Positions 33,825-45,271 are shown, counted from the stretch's first letter. The stretch is 64,000 nucleotides of DNA from Silurus meridionalis (GCF_014805685.1 NC_060909.1:1193792-1257791), one strand, 5' to 3'. Translations and numbers: made by a program. Notes: a model not told the origin generated them from the sequence alone.

Positions 33825-34165
33825 AGTAACGAGACACCCGAACTTTCCCACCATGTGTGGTTCTTCTTCAAACTGTTACAAGAACACAATTCCATCGGAC
33901 GTCTTTGGAGCATGAAATATTTTTTCTTCACTTGAACTAGGAGACACAAAACCTGTTCCAGCATGACCATGCAAACACTGTGCGCAAAACCAGCTCCATG
34001 AAGATCTGCTTTACATGGGTTGGAGTGGAAGATTCTTGAGAAAGCACTGACCTCAAACCTACTAAACAACTCTGGGATGAATTGGAATGCTGACTGCACC
34101 ACCAATAAGCTGACTAAGCAAAAATCTCATCCCAAAAAGGAGGTTATTAAAACAAAAATTGGATA
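33825..34165 (+). mobile_element. Tc1-A copy, plus strand, eroded ends
   Basis: Words in order: GACACCCGAACTTTCCCACC, GTGGTTCTTCTTCAAACTGT, TTGAACTAGGAGACAC, GTTCCAGCATGACCATGC and CTCCATGAAGATCTGC, then a disrupted 3-prime half. Outer termini are no longer recognisable. Confidence 0.82.
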
Positions 34166-34434
34166 GAGATTTGTGTCACTTATTCCTGTCGTAAACAGAA
34201 GTTAGATATGAAGCTTTCTGGGATAAGCCATCTTTAGAAACCGCTTCACCCTGGCCAGACTCTGCAAACCAAAAAACATCACTTCAATATGCTTTTTATA
34301 GCCTCAACAGCTGGACCTTTGATTTGATAGAAACAAGGTCCTGGATTACATTTCCTTGAAACTATAATGAAGGAGAATATCTTCTTACATCATCACAAAA
34401 CCAATGAGTTTGTGCAAATGTTCTTTAATCATAA

Positions 34435-34437
<3 letters not shown>

Positions 34438-34502
<65 letters not shown>
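34438..34502. repeat. (TA)n microsatellite
   Basis: TA tract of about 65 bp. Confidence 0.96.
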
Positions 34503-34505
<3 letters not shown>

Positions 34506-36549
34506 GCCTGTTATACCCCTTTGTGTTACATTAAATGTTTAACAAAAGTTTTTATTCCTAAAAGCCTAAGAATGAAGGTAAGAAAACTTTCTTCATCCCC
34601 TGCAGGACCATATACAAATGAGTAGCAGTGGCTAACAGAGAAACAGAGCAGAAATCAATAGTCAGAATAACAAAAATATACATAAACAAAAAATAAATAT
34701 AAAAAGTGTCAGCATACAATAAATTTAAATATTAAATTGGCTGTTACAGAGGTCATATGACTTATGAATTTTAGCTAAATGCCTTCTAAAGATTGAACAA
34801 AAGAAGTTTCAAAGGATTGTCACATATGTGACCTTCTTGCTGGAGGAACTGCAAAAAAAATAAATAAATAAATAAAAACGTAGCCAGAAAACGTCTCACA
34901 GGTGTCATCATTAGTAGTGTCAGGGTTTTCTTCTTCCTCGTGTTGCTCTGCTTGGATTTGACATCGCATGCTTTCAGACCATGGCTCACAGTTTCAGTCC
35001 TAATAATCAACAGGAAGTGTCCAAAACATGACAAAAGCATGGGGGAACACATCAGCGGTGCATCGCTAACAAAGCAAAAAAAAAAAAAAAACTGCCTTCA
35101 CCACTGTGAATCATCACTGAATTTATGGTGAGTTGTAACAAACACACAGACGCGCATCCCGAAGATGCGGTGAAGCGGCGGCAGTCCGTCACTGAGGCCG
35201 CCATGGAAACGATAATGCCAATAAAGAGTTCTTCTCTCCCGTTACATGTGTGGGAGAAAAAGCAGAATGGAGAACAAACCGCTGGGCGAACGGAGTTGAA
35301 CAGAGCATGAGAATGAGATTCACTTTTCTGACATCGCATTCCTTTCAATTTGCCTTCACACAACTTTATTGTTATTTCGTGGGAACTGGGGAAAAAAACA
35401 CGCCACTCACGCACGCAGATTTCGGGTTTCGTTTAGTGTTTTTCTAAAAACGAGAGCTGCTTTAAGTCGAAGTTGCTGATGAATCAATTATTCCACAAGG
35501 AAACCAGAGCTCCACCTGGAAAAGCTCCACAGCTTCGATTTAAACACCTCCTGATTTCCTGCACTGTAGAGCCCATGCCTGGTGTGCTGTTATTTGTTGG
35601 GCGAAGGTGACCTCTGGACGGTGTGGCGGTAAAATGTTTGTATCGTGGCCAATCGGATGCCATGGTGATGAATGGAATAGTGATCTCATTCTTTTGGATT
35701 AGGATCTTAAAAGCTGCTTCTCCGCTGCCAGAACTTTAATGACGTGCGAGAGCCTGATTATATATAAAAAAAAAAAAAAAAAAAATCGAAGGGCTCGGTT
35801 TCAAAATGGTCCCTGGTTTCTGCTGCCCTGTTGCTACACTTTCCTGCACTTAATCAGCACAACGATATAGCGAGGGTGGGTTCGTCCTTTTTCCCCTCCT
35901 GCGCCTGATAATGCAAACAGGATATGACCGTATAATAGGATTGTGGGATGCAATTTAGTGAAAATACAGGACTAGGGGTGAGTTACAGGGTGTCGACTTA
36001 ATGAATAGATAAATTTTCGTATTTATTTTAAATACGGATCATTTAAAATAATATTCTGGGTCTCTACTAATAATGAAGCTGTTGGAGTGAAATCCTGGCG
36101 GTGTTTTTTTTAAATATATTTTTTCCGTTCTATTTCTCATTCGATCGTTTTCTTCTTCAGTTCGCCTAATTCATCTTGTGCCTCGATCCGTTAATTAAAA
36201 ACCACTGTATAAGTTATGAAAAATCCATTTATTATTAGATGCAGGTGATATGGAAAAACTGCTATAAAAGTGCATGAACTGTTCCCATTGAAACAATACG
36301 GTATTTAAAAGAGTGCATTAATATTATCCTATAAATCATGTGAAGGTTGGAAATACTGAACTATTCATGTTGGTATCTATTCATTTATCTAAATACTACA
36401 TTTAGGTTTGCGAACATATTGCAAATTGTACATATCTCAGCACCATTGGATTCTCCATTCTGATTGGTCAGGAGGTGTTGATTCATTTTCTGTTGATTCA
36501 CAGTACCTCTGGCTGAAATACAAGCTTTACCTTCAAATTTAAGGCAGAC
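34503..36549. other. Unrecognised DNA
   Basis: AT-rich at both ends with A-tracts (34852-34877, 35078-35092, 35766-35785). The stretch 35090-35370 is more balanced and includes half of an X-box-like CCATGGAAAC. No gene. Confidence 0.4.
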
Positions 36550-36690
36550 TTACATTTATCTCATTCTTACAACTGAGCAGCTATGGGGTACAGAGCCATG
36601 TTCAGGCATCCAGGAGTGGCAACTTGGGATTAGAAACTCAACCTTCAGAACAAAATCCGAAGCTTTAACCACTAAGCTACAATCTCCCAA
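36550..36690 (-). repeat. tRNA-derived SINE, minus strand
   Basis: On the minus strand: head TAGCTTAGTGGTTAAAGC (A-box), then body CAAGTTGCCACTCCTGGATG and ending in GAGATAAATGTA. It is diverged but has the same word order as the other SINEs. Confidence 0.78.
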
Positions 36691-37461
36691 TATATGATAA
36701 ATGTATCATGTAAAATGTGTTTTCTTTAGAAGCTTTACAGAAAAAAAAAAGATGAGAAAACAATAGCTGCTGTAACTCAAGTGATAACAGGAGCGAGACA
36801 CAGCAGATCACTGAGGTATCAGGGGAATGAAACTCTTCAGGATGCCCTTTCATGGGCATGAGATTGATATGTTGCTCAGGCATAATTAATAGAAAGCTGA
36901 ACAGAAAAATATCAATTTGCCTTAGTTTAGTAGGACAAACAGCCCTGCAAACACGTGTGTGTGCTGTTCCAACATTTCCATAATCAATACAATAACAGTA
37001 TGCTGCTTTCAGCCTGATTATCTGCTGATGTCCATCTGGTCTGATAATTGAACGCATGAGGACTCTCAGCCCAAAAACAAAAACCCCTTTACTCTGCCCT
37101 GCGTATTTCTGCACGCATGAGAAAATCTGGCGGTGCTTTTTTCCCCCTGCTCTTTCTTCGATCTCCGAGTGCACACGTCTGCGCTTAAAGACGCAAGTTA
37201 GATGGCATTTTGCAGGGTAATGATGCGCGTATTCGGGCTCTCTCTCGCCACAGAGACGGGCCTGTTCGGTAGCACACAGACTCTTTGAATGGAGCATTAG
37301 CATGTGGCCCACCAGGAGGGGAAGTAGGGGAGGGGGAAATCGGTGAACAAAGCCCCTATAGTCGTCTCGAGCTGAGCTATGAGACTTATGTAATATGACT
37401 GGCAGGGCCCACTTCCTCGATCGGAGTGCTGCAGACTAATCCTGTTCAGGGAAAGGCCCAG
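36691..37461. other. Candidate conserved noncoding DNA with a long chance frame
   Basis: A 211-residue minus frame (36677-37312), the longest in the window, crosses unique DNA and part of the adjoining SINE. Its translation shows no domain or plausible start context. The stretch 36990-37080 has the mixed texture of developmental enhancers (CTGATTATC, CCATCTGG E-box, CTGATAATTG). Treated as noncoding. Confidence 0.3.
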
Positions 37462-37499
37462 GTGGGGAAGAGAAAGAGAAAGAGAGAGAGAGAAAGAAA

Positions 37500-37537
<38 letters not shown>

Positions 37538-37540
37538 AAG
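37462..37540. repeat. (GA)n-rich microsatellite
   Basis: Interrupted GA tract with a perfect core at about 37505-37532. Confidence 0.93.
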
Positions 37541-38473
37541 GGGAGAGACATGCTTGTAATAAGCAGGGGCGAAGTGCTGAAACAAAGCCGATCACAAGAG
37601 AGGACTAGCTTTCATCCTGCAACCAATGACAGCAGAGCTAACTGACAAGAGTGCAAATAATATCTGTCCTGGTAGAGGATGTGCACAGACTTCAAGGAGA
37701 ATAAAAAAAAAATGGGAAGCAAAAGAGAGAAAGAGAGGGAGAGAAAGAGAGAGGTGTGCTGGCTTCTCTGGTAGTGAGCGGCTCTGCTACCAATCACCAT
37801 GAGCAGGATTTAGAGCGGTTAAAAATAAAATCTGATTCTGATTTACTGTACCGGGTGCCTGGAAATCATGTGACTGGCATCACATGAAGAGGTGGAGATT
37901 GGGCAGAAGAAACACACACTCACACACACACACAGGACTGCTGGCATAATGAGCTTTGTGTTCAGTCTCCTTGGATTCCACGGATGGTAACCAGATAAGG
38001 TGATTTTGGAGGTAAACAGCAGCAGCTTCTATGGCCGCAGAGCCCAATCCGAGAATTCACACGCAACGAGAAACGGTGGAGAATTACAGACACTTGAGAA
38101 AAGGAGAAAAATAGATAGCACGAGGCAATTTTTGTATTGTTTTCCGCTAGACGTGCAGGTATTAGAATATTTTAGCGGGATGAAATCGTGTAAACCTTTA
38201 AAACAACCAAACAAACAATAATGTGTCTAAAGTCATCACAATGCTACAGCTCTACAATCAACCATCCTGTTTAATTAACATATTCATATACAACGCAGTG
38301 GTATTAAAAGGTTTTGAGGGTAGTTTTGTAACCGATGGCAGCAAAAGGCTGCACGCACAGTCACAGGTAGCACCGGCCTTCATAGGGCGGTGTGCCAAAA
38401 GACATTGTCGTGTGTACTTCGGGAGCTGTACTGGTGATATTCTGACCACGTGCGTAAACAACATAATCTAATT
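37541..38473. other. Unrecognised DNA
   Basis: A second GA-rich stretch at 37720-37755. The 82-residue frame at 38223-38471 ends just upstream of a mariner remnant but does not itself resemble a transposase. Confidence 0.4.
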
Positions 38474-38565
38474 TTCACACCCACCCTACTCGCCAGATTT
38501 GGTTTCTGCGGACTTTACCCTCTTCCCGAAGATGAAGATCGAGCTAAAATGTCACAGAGAATTAA
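38474..38565 (+). pseudogene. mariner transposase remnant (C-terminal block)
   Basis: One plus frame reads H-P-P-Y-S-P-D-L-V-S-A-D-F-T-L-F-P-K-M-K over about 38474-38540. This is the signature around the third catalytic aspartate of DD34D mariner transposases (family form PPYSPDLAPxDFxLFPxLK). Nothing mariner-like is recognisable upstream, and a minus-strand SINE begins immediately downstream. It is a ~30-residue fossil. Confidence 0.8.
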
Positions 38566-38682
38566 GGGCCTTGCTTCAGAATGCCCTGCAGCAGCAACAG
38601 CTTGGTGGCGCTGGGATTTGAACTCCTGACCTTCTGATCAAAAGCCCACATCTGACCCACTGAGCGACCACTTCCCCAACTA
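38560..38682 (-). repeat. tRNA-derived SINE, minus strand
   Basis: Minus-strand word order: GTGGTCGCTCAGTGGGTCAG (head), GATCAGAAGGTCAGGAG, TTCAAATCCCAGCGCC (B-box), then AAGCTGTTGCTGCTGCAGGG and AAGGCCCTTAATTC. It abuts the mariner remnant. Confidence 0.82.
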
Positions 38683-38699
38683 CAGACTACCAAAACCGA

Positions 38700-38790
38700 T
38701 TTGTTTTGGCCTTGATCAAGGACTTGAACCCCTGACCTTCTGATCAGTAACCCCTAGCCATAACCGTTGAGAAACCACAGTGAGGCAAAG
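38700..38790 (-). repeat. Second tRNA-derived SINE head, minus strand
   Basis: On the minus strand: GTGGTTTCTCAACGGTTATG, TACTGATCAGAAGGTCAGG and GGTTCAAGTCC. Only the head is kept, in tandem with the SINE at 38560. Confidence 0.7.
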
Positions 38791-38835
38791 AGAGAGCATT
38801 GGGCCTGTAGTGCATCAGGTGGTGGGATTTGAAAG

Positions 38836-39128
38836 CATGAAACTTGTCCTTGGTTTAACTAGGAGACCCAAACCTGTGTCAGCATGACAATGCCCCTGTG
38901 CACAAAGCCAGCTTCATGAAGATCTATTTTACATGAATTGGAGTGGAAGATCTCCTGCTATAGAGCTCAGGCTTCAAACCTACTGAGCATAAACAATGTG
39001 TCACCTACATCAGAATCTGACTTTACTAACACCTATGTAGCTGAATATACAAAAATCCCTACAAAATCTAGTGAAACATTTTTCCAGCACACACCAATCT
39101 TATGCTTAAGTGTCCAGAAACTTTTAAT
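38836..39128 (+). mobile_element. Tc1-A fragment, plus strand
   Basis: Words in order: AACTAGGAGACCCAAACC, CAGCATGACAATGCCCC, AAGATCTATTTTACATG, CTGACTTTACTAACACC, AAATCTAGTGAAACA, then the 3-prime end AAGTGTCCAGAAACTTTTA. The 5-prime terminus is missing and the middle has deletions. Confidence 0.85.
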
Positions 39129-40311
39129 TAAAGGAACATGCCGAGGTAAAAAAAATCATTCAGCAGGAAGTCTAAAAACACTGAAGAGGAAGAAGTGCTA
39201 CACACAGACATATTTTAGTCGATGATAAAGAGGCTACATGGATGTTGCTGTGAGGTGAGGAAGGATGAGAAACAATAGTTAATTCTGCGTGTGTGTGTGT
39301 GTGTGTGTAGGCATGAGCCACCAGGGCCTTCTGACGCAGCCATCACATGAAGCGCATGATAGTGAGGGGAGAAACTTCATTACTGAGACACAACTGCCCC
39401 GTTACCAAACAAAAACAAACCACACACACACACACTTTAAAATAAATGCAGCTCAAAACCAAAAAGGGAGTGAAAAAAAATAAATTCCTCTATACAGAAG
39501 CAGACAGGCAGGGTCTGGACATGCACTAAGCCCTGCTTCTAACACACACACATTCCAGAGCACTAGTCTTGCATGTTCATACTAGCACAGATAAACACAC
39601 GCACACACACATTTTCTAACCCCGGCTACAAAGGGCTAACCCGACTCAAGTTCAAAGCAATTCATACGTTAACAACCGGGTTCATTTTTTTTGTCCAAAA
39701 GAAGGCTCTAAATATGATTATTTTTGAAGAACAGAGTCTGCAAGAAAAAAAAGAAAGGAAAAAACACCCTAATGACAGGCCAGTGCTGATCCCGACAACG
39801 TGGCCCTCGGCTACCATGAAGAATAATAAATGAAAACACAACAATGGGAACTTCAGGAAGTATAAAATAAAGGCGTGTTTACCGATTCCATGGCTGTCTT
39901 CAGAGAGGAGTGATTAAATCCAATAGAAGAATAATAAAAAAAAAAAAAAAAAAAAAAAAAAGGACGGGCTTTGGTGGCGAAGTCCAAGATATCCTGAAAA
40001 GAAAAAAAAAAGAGATTAGTTGGCTGAACGGGGGATATTGTTTTCCATACGCAATAGTGTGGAGGATCTTCCTTTTTCCCTGCTCAGGTTGTGTGAGAAT
40101 CTATGAGTTTGTAAAATCAGCCATGATCTTCCTGATGAACAGATGTGATTACACAATCGGTTGATTCGGGGTGATTTTGGTGCATCAGCTCTACTAGCTT
40201 TGGTGGCTTGTTTGTTTGACTTCGTCTGCATTTGTTTTGCTTCCTTTAAGGCTGTTTGACTTGTAAGATGTTTGACGGTGAGATAAGCGGTAGTAGAAAT
40301 AAAATCGCGTT
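39129..40311. other. Unrecognised DNA with simple repeats
   Basis: GT run 39287-39308, short CA runs near 39421 and 39598, and an A-tract 39939-39961. No gene. Confidence 0.45.
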
Positions 40312-40675
40312 CCAAGTCGTGGGTGAAGGTGAAACATCAACACGATAAGCAAAAAAACTCTATAATCCTCATTGTGTGTAAATGGTGTAGTTTAATGATG
40401 TGATTTTGTGTAAACTGCGTGTAACTTTGGGAAAGTCGCACTGGATCTGTTCTGTCCTGACTCGCGAGCATCAGGTTGCGCAAACAGTACACTCACGACG
40501 CAGTGATGGATTCAATTAAACCGGTGCAAACAAACACTAAATCTAAAAACAGCAAATAACAGCAGCAGTAAACGATCACATTTTTTTGTCATTTTTAGTC
40601 ACTGTTGTGGTTTTCAGCGAATGATTGTACCAATCTATCACAATCAAATTTGTACACCAATGCATATTTTTTTCC
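40312..40675 (+). repeat. R3 dispersed repeat, copy 1
   Basis: Aligns by eye with 51836-52125 in the same orientation. Shared words include CGTGGGTGAAG, AAATGGTGT..GTTTAATGA, GAGCATCAGGTTGCGCAA, ATTCAATTAAACCGGTG, ACACTAAATCTAAAAACAGC, TCACTGTTGTGGTTT and TTGTACACCAATGCATA. No coding frame is intact. The other copy lies inside an hAT-ended insertion, so this is probably an internal piece of the same DNA transposon. Confidence 0.8.
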
Positions 40676-41205
40676 TTTTTTAAATCAAGTCTGTTAGCGT
40701 GCTGCGTTTCTCTGCTACATTCTCTGTTTATAGCATTTGTCCACTACAACAGTAACTTCAGTTTTCATACGTGATATACTGCAACTTTACTACGTTCAAA
40801 TGCTTCTTCACAATGTTTGTAATGTTGTAATGTTTAATTATTATACAAATTTTAGTAATTATATATTCTAAATGCTTATATCTTCACAACTGAACAAAAA
40901 CATGGTCGTCAACTTGCCATCTGCGTTTATCATTAAAAACAATACAAATGTTGATTTACACAAATTGCCTTAAATTGCATACTCAAATGCTGGTGTTTTT
41001 TTTACAGAAAGAAAAATCCCAGCATGAGTGACTTTGTTCAAGGACAAATCCCCAATGCACTCAACAAGCAGCCACTATAACCTTTATAAAATGTGAAAAT
41101 TAAAGATAAACTTAATATGCGGCTTTCGCATTTCTTTAAGTTTACTTTTATACATAAATACCGTTTCATATAGTTATAATAAGCAAAACATCCAATAAAT
41201 TATGC

Positions 41206-41206
<1 letters not shown>
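40676..41206. other. AT-rich unrecognised DNA
   Basis: No gene or known repeat. Confidence 0.45.

Positions 41207-41267
<61 letters not shown>
41207..41267. repeat. (AT)n microsatellite
   Basis: AT tract of about 61 bp. Confidence 0.96.
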
Positions 41268-41277
<10 letters not shown>

Positions 41278-41300
41278 AGAAATATGAAAAACGTTTCCGA

Positions 41301-41410
41301 GAAGGGACAGCTAAGTAGTTAAGATGTTGGACTTCTAATCAGAAGGTTGTAAGTTCAAATCCCACCACCACTAAGCTGCCACTGCTGGTGGCTAATCCTC
41401 AACTGCTTAA
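41301..41410 (+). repeat. tRNA-derived SINE, plus strand
   Basis: Head AGCTAAGTAGTTAAGATG, CTTCTAATCAGAAGGTTG, the B-box GTTCAAATCCCACC, then AAGCTGCCACTGCTGG and a shortened tail. It is not a tRNA gene. Confidence 0.83.
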
Positions 41411-42309
41411 AACCTTCATGCACTCAGTAGAAACCCCCCCCCACCCCACCGTGCCCAGCCCCATCTCCTATGCCGCCTTGCACCATGCCTTACTATATTG
41501 AATATGATGCTGAAGCTTGTACCATATTATTTATAATCTGTGCAAACGGCTTCAAGGTGGCCCTTTCATCCTAATAAAAATCCCTTTTACTTCCAGGTTA
41601 GGATTGGATGTTAGATTAGACATGTTGTGTACTTTGGACCATTCATTATATTTAGTATTGTGATATTTTAATGATTACACTTTTCTGCTTTTAATAATAA
41701 ATAAAAAAAAAAGAAACAAAATCGGCATAAGTCATATTTAATTTTTTTCTGTTGTGAATCAAAATGCGGAACGTAGACCGAACTCGAGAAAAAAAAAAAA
41801 AAAGATGGCTAAACAGATATATTTGAGCACAGAAACAGACAGATGTCTAATACCTGGTTGCTGTGAATGACTCGAGTACACACGCGCACACACACACACA
41901 AAAATAGAAGCAAAGCTGCAGCACACACATACGCACACCTTAAACACTCCTACACTCTGACCTGATTGGAGAGCGTTGCCATGGATATTGTTGTCATGCG
42001 TGGCTCTAACATGAGGATAAATAAAAGCTGTTGCATTTTGCATATCCCATACAGTTTCCTCAAAAACTGCAACGTACTCCTATTCGTAAGCACATCAGCT
42101 ATAAATCTGTGAGGGGGTTAAAGTCTGACACATGCTTCCCTCAGAGACTGGTGTAGAAGCAGCCAGTGTGTCTTTTCAAAGTGTTGCATCATAAGGAAGA
42201 TAAAACGTTCTCTAGTGTACACGCGAGCTCGAGATGACTGGCGTTTCACGTATTTCTCCTCGTCTGGAAAACCGACCCCCGTTCTCATACAAGATGTTTT
42301 TTTCAGTAG
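41411..42309. other. Unrecognised DNA
   Basis: A C-run at 41436-41449, A-tracts at 41702-41712 and 41790-41803, short CA runs 41885-41900. An X-box-like GTTGCCATGG lies at about 41976. No gene. Confidence 0.4.
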
Positions 42310-42440
42310 CATGAAATGTTCCTTTCAACCCAAACCTGCACAAAGCAGGCTCCATGAAGATATGGTTCACATGGGTTAGAGTGGAAGATCTCCTGCTAAA
42401 GAGTTCCAACTCTATTAAACACCTTTGGGATTAATTCAGC
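42310..42440 (+). mobile_element. Tc1-A internal fragment, plus strand
   Basis: Contains AACCCAAACCTGCACAAAGC, CTCCATGAAGATATGG, TAGAGTGGAAGATCTCCTGC and TATTAAACACCTTTGGGAT. Both termini and the C-terminal remnant are absent. Confidence 0.82.
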
Positions 42441-42948
42441 CTACAAACGGTTAACGGTGCTCTGACGAAACCAGATTAAGGCCAGGCCTGAGCACTGTAG
42501 TGTGTCTGTGTGTGTGCGCGCATATACGTAGCCCCTGATTCTTTCCCAGCAGCAATCTGACAGATTGGACTAATCCAGTACAGAGTGCACTGCCTCCTAA
42601 CGAGGCCTGTAATTTTACAGCACGAAAAATCTTCCGACCACACACACAGAACAGACGCCAGGCGAAAAGCCGCTAAACACAGATCAGCCACACACAAACG
42701 CAACAGACCACCGGCCCCGTCGAAAGATCTGCTCAATATCGTAAACACGAAGGGGAAACGTTCCACCGAAGTCTAGTGCTCTACTGATACCGTGTTTAAA
42801 GAAATGACATTAAAAGAAAAAAGAAAAGAAAATCAAAACCTATGTTTGATCCAGAGTGATGAAACAGATTGTGATGATGCAGAGCTACACGACAGAATAC
42901 TAAAGTTAATTGATTTGTTTCCATATAGGTTATAACCCGACACAAGGT
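42441..42948. other. Unrecognised DNA
   Basis: Unique sequence with an A-rich run at 42811-42836. No gene. Confidence 0.4.
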
Positions 42949-43112
42949 CATTTGGAAATGTGTACAATAGCAGTCTCATTCTTTATGAAACTGGAGGTTA
43001 CTATAGTTACTGTTGCAGCGCAGTCATTTAAAACGCCGATTGAACTCTAAACTCACACCTCAAACCAGTAAATCACAATCCAATATTCACACGGACCCTG
43101 GTATAAGTAACG
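42949..43112 (+). repeat. R2 dispersed repeat, long copy
   Basis: Word-for-word order matches 23371-23567: AAGGTCATTTGGAAATG, TGTACAATAGCAGTCTCATT, GGTTACTATAG, GCAGTCATTTAAAACGCCGA, CTCACACCTCAAACC and AATCACAATCC. The X-box-like palindrome is eroded in this copy. Confidence 0.7.
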
Positions 43113-43624
43113 TTAACACACCCTAAGGAAGAGCATCTGGATTGCTGTGGGCGTCTAACAACACTGCAACGCATCAACACAAAGCTTGCCAAGTTGCTAG
43201 TCGGGTCGACGGAAAACTAAAACCACACCGACTCTTGTGACACTTCGGCACGGTTTATTTTTAGCTCCGAAGGACGCGAAGGACATGAGCGCAAGAAATT
43301 AAAGAAGGATAGATATAATATCTGAAAGTTAACCCGGCTAATAAGGAGGTAACAGTTGATAAGGAATGTTACTGTAGATACCCAAAAAAAAAAAATATAC
43401 GATGACCTGAACTGCTCCTGTAATTGAAAAGACTCTTAACAACCTGCACATAAACACACAGCAGCGCTTTGACTGCACAGTACAAAGTTTAGACAATTAA
43501 TGAATTTCATCTGTAAACAACATCTGAAGTTTGTGAAATGTTGAAATATATCAAATAATGCAACGTATTTAATCGTTTAAAATGGTAAAAATATTGTATT
43601 TGTTTGTTATACAATATTGAACCA
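43113..43624. other. Unrecognised AT-rich DNA
   Basis: No gene or known repeat. Confidence 0.4.
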
Positions 43625-44505
43625 CCATCTCTGCAGCACTCCACCAATCAGGCTTGTATGGTAAAGTGGCCAGATGGAAGCCACTTCTCAGTAAAAGGCA
43701 CATGACAGTGCACCTAAAGTTTGCCAAAAGGCACCTGAAGCAGTCTCATAACATGAGAAACAAAAATTATACTCTTTGGTCTGAATGCCAAGCGTCATGT
43801 CTGGAGGAAACCAGGCACCGCTCATCACTGGGCCAATACCATCCCTATAGTGAAACATAGTGGTGGCAGCATCATGCTGTGGGGTTGTTTTTCAGCAGCA
43901 GGAACTGGGAGATCAGTCAGGGTCGAGAGAAAGATGAATGCAATGAAAACCTGCTCCAGAGCTCTCTGGACCTCAGACTGGGGCGACGGTTCATCTTCCA
44001 GCAGGACAACGACCCTCAGCGCACAGCCAGATAATGAAGGAGTGGCTACGGGACTCTGTGAATGTCCTCGAGTGGCCCAGTCAGAGACCAGACTCAAACA
44101 TGATTGAACATCTCTGGAGAGATCGGAAAAGGGCGATGCACCGACGCTCCCCATTCAACCTGATGGAGTTTCAGAGGTTCTGCGAAGAAGGGGAGAAACT
44201 GCCCAAAAATACGTGTCAAGCCTGTAGCATCAAACTCAAAAAGACTTGAGGCTGTAACTGGTGCTGAAGGAGCTTCAACAAAGTATTGAACAACGGCTGT
44301 GAAAACTTATGTACATGTGATTTTCTTTCATTTTTTATTTTGATTACATTTGCAATGGTTTTAAACAAACTTCTTTTACCTTGTTATTATGGGCTTTTGT
44401 TTGTAGAATTTCAAAGGAAAATAATGAATTTAATCCATTTTGGAATAAAGCTGTGATGTAACAAAACGTGGAAAAAGTGAAAGCTGAATACTTTCCAGAC
44501 GCACT
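43625..44505 (+). mobile_element. Third Tc1 family, 5-prime-truncated copy, plus strand
   Basis: The left boundary is approximate: the 5-prime terminal repeat and the DNA-binding domain are missing. The transposase relic (43654-44249) is followed by the typical noncoding tail (CTTATGTACATGTGATTT, TTTAATCCATTTTGGAATAA) and the 3-prime terminal repeat GAATACTTTCCAGACGCACT ending at about 44505. This tail is one I know from teleost Tc1 elements with GGAAAGTATTCACAG termini. It is far longer and better preserved than any Tc1-A copy, so it belongs to a different, probably younger, insertion wave. Confidence 0.9.
43654..44249 (+). pseudogene. Tc1 transposase pseudogene (catalytic domain, three frames)
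   Basis: The catalytic half of a Tc1 DD34E transposase, which would cut and paste the element at TA sites, is spread over three reading frames, so at least two frameshifts are present. Frame 1 (43654-43860) covers the start of the catalytic core; the expected W-S-D is read as L-W-S-E, so the first catalytic aspartate seems lost. Frame 2 (from about 43850) has [11 protein letters not shown]. The second aspartate motif F-Q-Q-D-N-D-P is readable near 44000-44020 in another frame and soon meets a stop. Frame 3 (44034-44249) has [12 protein letters not shown] and I-E-H-L-W with the final glutamate. The N-terminal paired-type DNA-binding domain is absent. It is non-functional. Confidence 0.9.
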
Positions 44506-45271
44506 AAAAGTACGATGATGATAAAGAAGCCGTTTAAAGGTTTGATACAAACCATCGAGACAGAATTCGAAAAACCGTAAAATACTAAAAAATATATGAT
44601 TGTGAAAGATCTGTGATGATAAAAAAATACTAGCACAAGCCCAGGTGGTTAATCATCGTAGAACATGGCCTAGTGGTCATAAAAACATCAGAAAGTGCTC
44701 TCTGCTGTACAAAATAAAGCTAATGGCGATACCATGTTTTCCACGCAATAACAAGCAAGCTGGTATTTTTCAACCCGGATAAAGAGTGTAAAAGGCCTGC
44801 TTGTGGTCCACGTTAAAAGCATGCACTGAGAGACAAGGCTGTTCTTTTTAATCTCTCCCTCCCTGCATGAAGTGCACGCACTGCTGACCTTAAAAGGGAA
44901 ACTTTGGGTCTCGAGGAAGAGCGCTCGTGCACTATGAATTAGCCCTCAAAGGCCTGCTTATTTTTGCAGCCAGAAAGAGGATGCTTTCACAATTCTCTTT
45001 GAGCAGAAAGGAAAGATGTGGCTCTGTGGGGGGGCTGGGGAGGTTTGGGGTGTTCACTCCGGTTACCCACATCCTGGACTTCCAACTATAAACATCTCTC
45101 TAAAACTGGCCAGAACAGACACCATGGGGAAAAACCCAGCTCCTCTGTACAGATAAGGGAGCACTTAGAGGGAGCATGAAGGTATAGAGTGGGATGATGC
45201 CAAAATCATGATCAGAACACTAACACACACAAACAGTCACTCAAAACAACCCCAACACACACACAGAGAGC

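Noticed and set aside
36677..37312. 211-residue minus-strand ORF as a host gene
   Set aside because: No domain or family resemblance, it overlaps a SINE end, and there is no splice or promoter evidence.
41301..41410. Possible tRNA gene
   Set aside because: Same SINE family, with SINE body attached and no cloverleaf.
43825..44154. 109-residue minus ORF
   Set aside because: Antisense shadow of the Tc1 transposase relic.
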